Positions 5,468 to 10,542 of a stretch of 10,542 nucleotides of DNA are shown here, one piece after another. Below the pieces are notes generated by a model, which worked only from the letters and a program-made list of their open reading frames with translations, made no database searches and was not told the DNA's origin. Each line of letters begins with the position of its first letter. The first letter of the stretch is position 1. The stretch covers positions 1 through 10,542 of the forward strand of contig NCJP01000031.1 of NCBI GenBank assembly GCA_002278985.1, given 5' to 3'. This DNA is from Erythrobacter sp. 34-65-8 (lineage in GTDB: Bacteria > Pseudomonadota > Alphaproteobacteria > Sphingomonadales > Sphingomonadaceae). The position numbers were made by a program, and so were the translations under genes.

Positions 5468-7221
5468 CCATCACCATGCCGGTTCCCACGCCGAACGATT
5501 GCGCGCTGCCGCGCATCCGGGCGGACTTTGCCACTTTCAACGACGCGGTCGACTATGCCGCGCGTAGCGAAAAGGGGCTAAACTTTCATGACATGCGGGG
5601 CGAGCTGGAGCGGGTCTATCCCTTCCGCGAAATGCGCGACGATGCGCTGGCGATGGCGCGGCGGCTTGTTGCAGCGGGGATCGGCAAGGGCGACCGGGTT
5701 GCCCTGATCGCGGAAACCGGCCCCGAATTCGCCGCGTTGTTCAGTGCCTGCAGCTACGCCGGGGCATGGCCGGTGCCGCTGCCGCTGCCGACCAGCTTCG
5801 GCGGCAAGGAAAGCTATATCGACCAGCTGGCGGTGCAGCTCGCCAGCAGCGATCCGGCCATGTTGATCTATCCCCCCGAAATCGCCGAAATGGCAAAGGC
5901 GGCGGCAGACCGGCAAGGCTGCGAAGGGATTGACTGGGCCAGCTTCAACGCCCGCGAAGCGCCCGAATGCGATCTGCCCGAAGCAAGCCCGGATGATATC
6001 TGCTATCTGCAGTATTCGTCGGGCTCGACCCGCTTCCCCACCGGTGTTGCCGTGACCCACCGCGCGCTGCTGCACAACCTCTACGGCCATGCCGCCTCGA
6101 TGAACCTGGGCACCAACGACCGGGTGGTGAGCTGGCTGCCGTGGTATCACGACATGGGGCTGGTCGGCTGCCTGCTGTCGCCGATCGCCAACCAGGTGAG
6201 TTGCGACTATCTCAAGACCGAGCATTTCGCCCGCCGTCCGCTCGCATGGCTTGACGTGATCAGCCGCAACCAGGGCAACACGCTCAGTTATTCGCCCACC
6301 TTCGGTTACGATATCTGCGCCCGCCGCATTTCCAGCCAGAGCAGCGTGACCGAGCGGTTCGACCTGTCCCGCTGGCGCACGGCCGGCAACGGGGCGGACA
6401 TGATCCGGCCCGACGTGATGCAGAATTTCGTCAATGCCTTTGCCCCGGCGGGTTTCCGCGCCAGCGCCTTCACCCCCAGCTATGGCCTGGCCGAAGCGAC
6501 GCTGGCGGTGACAGTCATGCCCCCGGGCGAAGGCATCCGGGTGGAACTGGTCGAGGAGGAAAGCCTGTCGGGCACCCCGCGCGACCTTTCCCGGCCAGCG
6601 CGCTACCGGGCCATCGTCAACTGCGGCAAGGCCCTGCCCGACATGGAGGTGGAAATCCGGGATGCAAATGACGCGGTGCGGGGCGAACGGCAGATCGGCA
6701 AGGTCTGGTGCCGCGGCCCGAGCGTGATGCATTCCTATTTCCGCAACGAGGAAGCGACCCGCGATTGCCTGGTGCCAGGTAACGACGGCAAGGGCGCATG
6801 GCTCGACACCGGCGACATGGGATATATGGCCAATGGCTATCTGTTCATTGTCGGCCGGGCCAAGGACATGATCATCATCAACGGCAAGAACCACTGGCCG
6901 CAGGATATCGAATGGGCGGTGGAACAGCTGCCCGGCTTCAACCACGGCGATGTGGCGGCGTTCTCGTTCGAGATGGACAATGGCGAGGAATCGCCCGCCG
7001 TACTGGTGCATTGCCGCGTCTCCGACCCGGAAGAACGGATCAGGCTGCACGAGCAGATCCGCGACAAGGTCCGCTCGGTCACAGGGATGAACTGCGTGGT
7101 GGAACTGGTCCCCCCGCGCACCCTGCCCCGCACATCTTCGGGCAAACTGAGCCGGGCCAAGGCCAAGCGGCTTTACCTGGCCGGCGAGATCGAGCCGATC
7201 AAGCTGCCCGAAGCGGCCTGA
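5464..7221 (+). CDS. Fatty acyl-AMP ligase (adenylate-forming family)
   Basis: This is an ANL-superfamily adenylating enzyme of the FAAL branch, which activates fatty acids to acyl-AMP and usually passes them to an acyl carrier protein. The 585 residues show the core motifs in order: the P-loop-like LQYSSGSTRFPTGV (182-195), then VVSWLPWYHDMGLVG, the aromatic motif YGLAE (340-344), LDTGD (447-451), the hinge region GRAKDMIIINGKNHWPQDIE (464-483) and PRTSSGKLSR with the presumed catalytic Lys561. YHDMGL, SPTFGYDIC and NGKNHWPQDIE point to FAAL rather than acyl-CoA synthetase. The P-loop has Arg190 and Thr193 where most relatives have Gly and Lys. No acyl carrier protein, polyketide synthase or sphingolipid gene is adjacent, so the acceptor is unknown; in sphingomonads sphingolipid or other lipid assembly is a guess. 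The start is coupled to the upstream ORF at 5426. Confidence 0.9.
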   Translation: MTITMPVPTPNDCALPRIRADFATFNDAVDYAARSEKGLNFHDMRGELERVYPFREMRDDALAMARRLVAAGIGKGDRVALIAETGPEFAALFSACSYAGAWPVPLPLPTSFGGKESYIDQLAVQLASSDPAMLIYPPEIAEMAKAAADRQGCEGIDWASFNAREAPECDLPEASPDDICYLQYSSGSTRFPTGVAVTHRALLHNLYGHAASMNLGTNDRVVSWLPWYHDMGLVGCLLSPIANQVSCDYLKTEHFARRPLAWLDVISRNQGNTLSYSPTFGYDICARRISSQSSVTERFDLSRWRTAGNGADMIRPDVMQNFVNAFAPAGFRASAFTPSYGLAEATLAVTVMPPGEGIRVELVEEESLSGTPRDLSRPARYRAIVNCGKALPDMEVEIRDANDAVRGERQIGKVWCRGPSVMHSYFRNEEATRDCLVPGNDGKGAWLDTGDMGYMANGYLFIVGRAKDMIIINGKNHWPQDIEWAVEQLPGFNHGDVAAFSFEMDNGEESPAVLVHCRVSDPEERIRLHEQIRDKVRSVTGMNCVVELVPPRTLPRTSSGKLSRAKAKRLYLAGEIEPIKLPEAA

Positions 7222-7224
7222 CCG

Positions 7225-8727
7225 CTACTCCTCGACACTGCCCCATTCGATCCGCACCGGGGCCGGGCCGGAGGTGGCACGGGTGACGCGGCCGCCCGCA
7301 GCCTTCAGTTGCTCGCTGACCAGCGCGGTCTGCTCATCCGGGCCGGTCAGCACCAGCGGTGCACCGACCCGGGCCGATGCCCATGCCGCCAACGCAATGG
7401 CGTCCTCGCCGTCCTCCGAAGGCGCTTCCTCCTCGAATGCAACCGAAGGCAGCGGCCGCGCCGGAGGCACCAGTTCAATGGCCCAGCCCTTGACCTGCGC
7501 AGCGGCGCGCTGCTCCAGGGTGCGATAGGCGCGCAAGGTTGCCCCCTCCAGCGGCCTCGCCCGCACCAGCGCGCGGCGGCGCTGGCGATCCACCAACACG
7601 TCGCTTTCCTCCACCCCGGCGACCAAAGCCAGGGCGGCGGCAACCTGGCGAGCCTGCTCGGCGGCCTGGTCCTGCTCCCGCGCAGCCGCAAGCTGGGCCC
7701 GCTCAGCCGCGCTGTCGGAGGTTCCGACCCGGTACTGAGTCAGCACCAGTTCGAATTCGTGATCGAGCCGGCCTTCGAGCTGCCGCTCGATTTCGGCCTC
7801 GGCATCCGGCTTCAGGTGCGGCGTGAGGACGGTGGCGGAAATGCGCACCGGCGTTGCGTCGTAGGCGATATCGATCTGCGACAGGCGCGATTCGTCATCG
7901 AAAGCATCGATCACGATGCGGTTGATCTGGCGCGAGGCCTGCGCTTCCCAGGCAATGGTGCGCAGCGCCAGACCGAGCGGGATCGCCAGCGCAATCAATG
8001 TGCCCAGGATCAGGAAGTTCTGCCACCGGGTATGCTTGGCCGAAAGCTCGGTCGTGAACCCGTACAGGCGGGCCATCACGGCGGCTGTCAGCGAAATCGC
8101 CACCAGGTTGGTGATGAACAGCATCAGCGAGCCGGAAAACACCGTCCAGTTCAGCGTGGCGAGGCCGAAGCCGACCGTCGCCAGCGGCGGCATCAGCGCC
8201 GTGGCGATGGCCACACCCACCACCGCACCTTCACGGCCGCGGATCAGGGCATAGGCACCCGCCAGCCCGGAGAATATTGCCACCAGCAGGTCGAACAGGT
8301 TGGGCCGGGTGCGCGCCGCCAGCTCCGCCGTGACCGTCTTGAGCGGCGACATGAACACGATCACGGCGCAGAACAACACCGCCAGCGTCGCCCCGATCGC
8401 CACCGACTTGGCACACTTGCGCAGCCAGACGTAATCGCCCGAGGCCATGGCGAAGCCCAGACCGATGATCGGCCCCATCAGCGGGGCGATCAACATCGCC
8501 CCGATCACCACCGCCGGAGAGGACAGGATCAGGCCGAGGATCGCGATCCCGGCAGACATGATGGTCATGAACAGGAACCGGGACGACAGGTCCGCTTCCT
8601 CGCGCCGCAGCTCGACAATGCCTTCTTGGTTCACCGTCGCGACCACGTCGTCGCGCCACCATTTGCGCAGGCTCAGGATGACCCGGGCAAAGTCCAGCTC
8701 GTTCGTCGTGCGCTTCGTTTCGGCCAT
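7225..8727 (-). CDS. DUF389 family multi-spanning membrane protein
   Basis: DUF389 proteins are inner-membrane proteins of unknown function. This ~500-residue product has a short cytoplasmic-looking N-terminus, then about six membrane segments at roughly residues 50-270, including the hallmark block SSPAVVIGAMLIAPLMGPII, then GREGAVVGVAIATALMPPLA and LFITNLVAISLTAAVMARLYG. The remaining ~230 residues are soluble, Ala/Glu-rich, with a helical stretch near AERAQLAAAREQDQAAEQAR and a C-terminal region containing WAIELVPPARPLPSVAFEE. The frame is open back to 8832, but the MAETKRTTNELDF start at 8727 fits the family, and the extra 35 residues look non-coding. The ribosome binding site is weak (GGGGA, about 12 bases off); an AGGAGG lies further away at 8762-8767. 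The gene converges with the acyl-AMP ligase gene, with three bases between stops. Confidence 0.88.
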   Translation of the reverse strand: MAETKRTTNELDFARVILSLRKWWRDDVVATVNQEGIVELRREEADLSSRFLFMTIMSAGIAILGLILSSPAVVIGAMLIAPLMGPIIGLGFAMASGDYVWLRKCAKSVAIGATLAVLFCAVIVFMSPLKTVTAELAARTRPNLFDLLVAIFSGLAGAYALIRGREGAVVGVAIATALMPPLATVGFGLATLNWTVFSGSLMLFITNLVAISLTAAVMARLYGFTTELSAKHTRWQNFLILGTLIALAIPLGLALRTIAWEAQASRQINRIVIDAFDDESRLSQIDIAYDATPVRISATVLTPHLKPDAEAEIERQLEGRLDHEFELVLTQYRVGTSDSAAERAQLAAAREQDQAAEQARQVAAALALVAGVEESDVLVDRQRRRALVRARPLEGATLRAYRTLEQRAAAQVKGWAIELVPPARPLPSVAFEEEAPSEDGEDAIALAAWASARVGAPLVLTGPDEQTALVSEQLKAAGGRVTRATSGPAPVRIEWGSVEE

Positions 8728-8835
8728 GAACTGCTGGTCCCCGCAAAAGTTCGTCCGCCTGCCTCCTAACCGCTTGTCAGGCCGAACGAAAGGATGGACG
8801 CACAGGGGCGCTTGCGGCACACCTTCGACCATTGC

Positions 8836-8864
8836 TTGAAATCTGTGTCTTACACCCCTAATAC
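8836..8864 (+). promoter_or_regulatory. Putative sigma70-type promoter for the telA-like operon
   Basis: TTGAAA (8836-8841, five of six to the -35 consensus) and TAATAC (8859-8864, three of six to the -10 consensus) are separated by exactly 17 bases and lie just upstream of the ATG at 8892. This A/T-rich island stands out in a GC-rich stretch. The AAGGAG at 8873-8878 then serves as ribosome binding site, at a rather long spacing of 13 bases. The -10 match is only fair. Confidence 0.45.
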
Positions 8865-8891
8865 AGCAGGCAAAGGAGCATCAGGGCAGCC

Positions 8892-10100
8892 ATGGCCACC
8901 AACGAAACGAAAACCGCCACCGAAGTCGCATTCGACCTGACGCCGCCCGATCCCGTGCCGCACGTCTCGGCCGAGAAAGCCGCCGGGCTGGTGCCGGTTG
9001 CGCCGGAGGTCAGGTCGAAGCTGGACGAGAAGGTCGATGGCTTCGTCGCCGATCTGGTTGCGCAGGATGCCAACTCGCCCGAATTCGGCAAGAAGGTGGA
9101 CCAGCTGACCAACATGGGCCGCAAGGAAATCATGGCAGCGGCCGGCATGTCCAACCGCTTTCTCGACCGGCCGGTCCGCGCGATGGACAAGGACGAAGGC
9201 GTTGGCGCCAACCTGGCCGAGCTGCGCCGGGTGGTGGAAGACCTCGATCCCGGCAAGCGCGGCGCGCTGTCAGGCCCGCGGAAGATCCTGGGCATCATTC
9301 CCTTCGGCAACAAGATCAACAACTACTTCCGCAGCTACCAGAGCGCGCAGACCCATATCCAGTCCGTGCTCGGCAGCCTTGCCAGCGGCAAGGACGAGCT
9401 GCTGATGGACAACGCCGCGATCGATGTCGAACGCCAGAAGCTGTGGGAAGCGATGGGTAATCTGGAGCAGATGATCCACATTTCTCGCAAGCTGGACGAG
9501 AAGCTGGAGGAGAAGGCCTTCGAGCTTGACGCCACCGATCCGGCCAAGGCCAAGGCGCTGCGCGAAACCGCCCTGTTCTATGTCCGCCAGCGCACCCAGG
9601 ACCTGCTCACCCAGATGGCGGTCAGCGTGCAGGGCTACCTCGCACTCGACCTGGTCAAGAAGAACAACGTCGAGCTGGTCAAGGGCGTGGACCGGGCCAG
9701 CACCACCACCGTGGGCGCGCTGCGCACCGCAGTGACGGTGGCCGAGGCGATGACCAACCAGCGGCTGGTGCTGAACCAGATCACCGCATTGAACACCACC
9801 ACTGCCAACATCATCGACAGCACCAGCACCATGCTGCGCGAGCAGACCGGCAAGATCCACGAACAGGCCGCCAGCAGCACGATCCCGCTGGAGACGTTGC
9901 AGCGCGCCTTCCAGAATATCTACGACACGATGGACGAGGTGGACTCGTTCAAATTGCGCGCTCTCGACAGCATGAAGCAGACGGTGGTGACGCTGACTGC
10001 CGAAGTCGAAAAGTCGAAGGGCTATATCGCCCGCGCCGAAGGGCAGGCCCAGGCCCAGAAGCAGGTCAGCGAATCCAGCCTGCTGACGGTGGAGGGCTGA
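8892..10100 (+). CDS. TelA/KlaA-family toxic anion resistance protein
   Basis: This belongs to the TelA family (PF05816), first linked to tellurite resistance on plasmids and found in many genomes with a still unclear cytoplasmic, stress- or envelope-related role. The 402-residue product is soluble and largely helical. It has the family layout: variable N-terminus to about residue 40, then VDQLTNMGRKEIMAAAGMSNRF, then IIPFGNKINNYFRSYQSAQT, a long charged helical region with DVERQKLWEAMGNLEQMI, then QMAVSVQGYLALDLVKKNN, LVKGVDRASTTTVGALRTAV and LNQITALNTTTANIIDSTS, ending in a polar C-tail. A plausible promoter lies at 8836-8864. The stop at 10098-10100 is separated by one base from the GTG of the next gene, whose ribosome binding site lies inside this gene, so the two form an operon. 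Whether it confers tellurite resistance here cannot be told from sequence. Confidence 0.92.
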   Translation: MATNETKTATEVAFDLTPPDPVPHVSAEKAAGLVPVAPEVRSKLDEKVDGFVADLVAQDANSPEFGKKVDQLTNMGRKEIMAAAGMSNRFLDRPVRAMDKDEGVGANLAELRRVVEDLDPGKRGALSGPRKILGIIPFGNKINNYFRSYQSAQTHIQSVLGSLASGKDELLMDNAAIDVERQKLWEAMGNLEQMIHISRKLDEKLEEKAFELDATDPAKAKALRETALFYVRQRTQDLLTQMAVSVQGYLALDLVKKNNVELVKGVDRASTTTVGALRTAVTVAEAMTNQRLVLNQITALNTTTANIIDSTSTMLREQTGKIHEQAASSTIPLETLQRAFQNIYDTMDEVDSFKLRALDSMKQTVVTLTAEVEKSKGYIARAEGQAQAQKQVSESSLLTVEG

Positions 10101-10101
10101 G

Positions 10102-10542
10102 GTGAACGACCTCACCCGCCAGAGCGACCGGGTACTGGAAGACGCGCGCCGCCTTCGCGACGACAACCGCGCGGGCGGGCGGCATCGCCGCTCGATCGGC
10201 AAGCGGTCGGCCGATCTCAAGGCCAAGCAGCTGGTCGCCCGGCTCACCCGGATCGTCCTGGCGGTGTTCGGCGTGCTGGTGGCGGCGAGCGTGGCCGGCG
10301 TTATTCTCAACGGCATCGGCTTCGCCGGCGTGATGCTGACCATGCTGGCGATGATCGTTGCGGTCGGCGTGTTCGCCACTTTTCCCAAAGTGAAAGTGCC
10401 CAGGCGGGCTGACCTGACCAAAGGCGATGTCCGCACCATGGTCGGCAAGACCGAAATCTGGCTGGAGAACCAGCGTCCCGCCCTGCCCGCACCGGCCGTG
10501 CGGGTGGTGGAGGACATGGGGGTGCAGCTCGACGCGCTCGGC
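10102..10542 (+). CDS. Two-TM membrane protein paired with TelA (cut by window end)
   Basis: The frame starts with GTG at 10102, behind GGAGGG (10091-10096) six bases upstream inside telA, and is open for 147 codons to the window end. The N-terminus is polar and basic (begins MNDLTRQSDRVLEDARRLRD), followed by two hydrophobic segments at about residues 51-69 and 73-94 joined by a short turn, then FPKVKVPRRADLTKGDV and a soluble part containing KTEIWLENQRPALPAP. I do not recognise a named family with certainty. By position and topology it resembles XpaC-type partners of TelA in Firmicutes, but I see no sequence motif that proves this. It probably acts with TelA at the inner membrane. The C-terminus is missing. 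Confidence 0.82.
   Translation, partial: MNDLTRQSDRVLEDARRLRDDNRAGGRHRRSIGKRSADLKAKQLVARLTRIVLAVFGVLVAASVAGVILNGIGFAGVMLTMLAMIVAVGVFATFPKVKVPRRADLTKGDVRTMVGKTEIWLENQRPALPAPAVRVVEDMGVQLDALG

Noticed and set aside
5578..7050. 490-codon minus-strand open frame opposite the acyl-AMP ligase gene
   Set aside because: Composition is typical of an antisense shadow, and the plus strand carries all adenylation motifs.
7309..8769. 486-codon open frame on the plus strand opposite the DUF389 gene
   Set aside because: It is rich in Arg, Gln and His with no membrane or domain pattern, and lies exactly antisense to a gene with clear family motifs; a product of high GC content.
8728..8832. N-terminal extension of the DUF389 protein from ATG 8832, and the AGGAGG at 8762-8767
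   Set aside because: The extra residues resemble no DUF389 N-terminus and have no ribosome binding site; the AGGAGG has no start codon at a usable distance, so I treat it as chance.
9270..10517. 415-codon minus-strand frame spanning telA and its partner
   Set aside because: It crosses two well-supported genes and their operon junction, and has no ribosome binding site or family motif.

Overview
The window looks like chromosomal DNA from a high-GC alphaproteobacterium, most likely a sphingomonad (Sphingomonadaceae/Erythrobacteraceae type). The pointers are the NDUFA12-like complex I protein, the DUF2155 lipoprotein lying convergent with aat, the RecX type, and a fatty acyl-AMP ligase whose core motif reads STRFPTGV. 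No higher-rank marker such as rRNA is present, so this placement is inference. Genes are tightly packed. I see no insertion sequence, phage gene, CRISPR array or toxin-antitoxin pair; the content is mainly housekeeping.

Left part (1-2445). The 5' portion of thiC reads leftward off the window edge behind a leader with a TPP riboswitch (about 509-600) and a hairpin that can hide its ribosome binding site (452-473). Divergent from it is a sodium:alanine/glycine-type (AGCS) symporter gene (808-2325). A tRNA-Trp(CCA) gene with an encoded CCA end follows on the minus strand, bracketed by a perfect 11-bp inverted repeat.

Middle part (2532-5324). aat (leucyl/phenylalanyl-tRNA-protein transferase, N-degron pathway) runs rightward into a four-gene leftward block: recX, a DUF192 secreted protein, an NDUFA12-like complex I subunit and a DUF2155 lipoprotein. 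The recX/DUF192 junction is a TGATG stop-start overlap, and the NDUFA12 and DUF2155 frames touch or overlap. The 3' ends of aat and the DUF2155 gene overlap by 178 bp, wobble base facing wobble base, so the Ala/Gly-rich Aat tail is a codon-level mirror of the Ala/Pro-rich tail of the lipoprotein.

Right part (5426-10542). A fatty acyl-AMP ligase gene starts inside the stop codon of a 13-codon upstream ORF that has the better ribosome binding site, which suggests translational coupling. It converges with a DUF389 membrane protein gene, with three bases between the stop codons. Divergent from DUF389, behind a plausible sigma70-type promoter, is a TelA-family toxic-anion resistance gene and then a two-TM membrane protein gene cut by the window end; these two look like one operon.

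No clearly new system is visible. The points most worth following up are the antisense mirror-coded tails of aat/DUF2155, the upstream ORF of the acyl-AMP ligase gene, and the tRNA-flanking inverted repeat.
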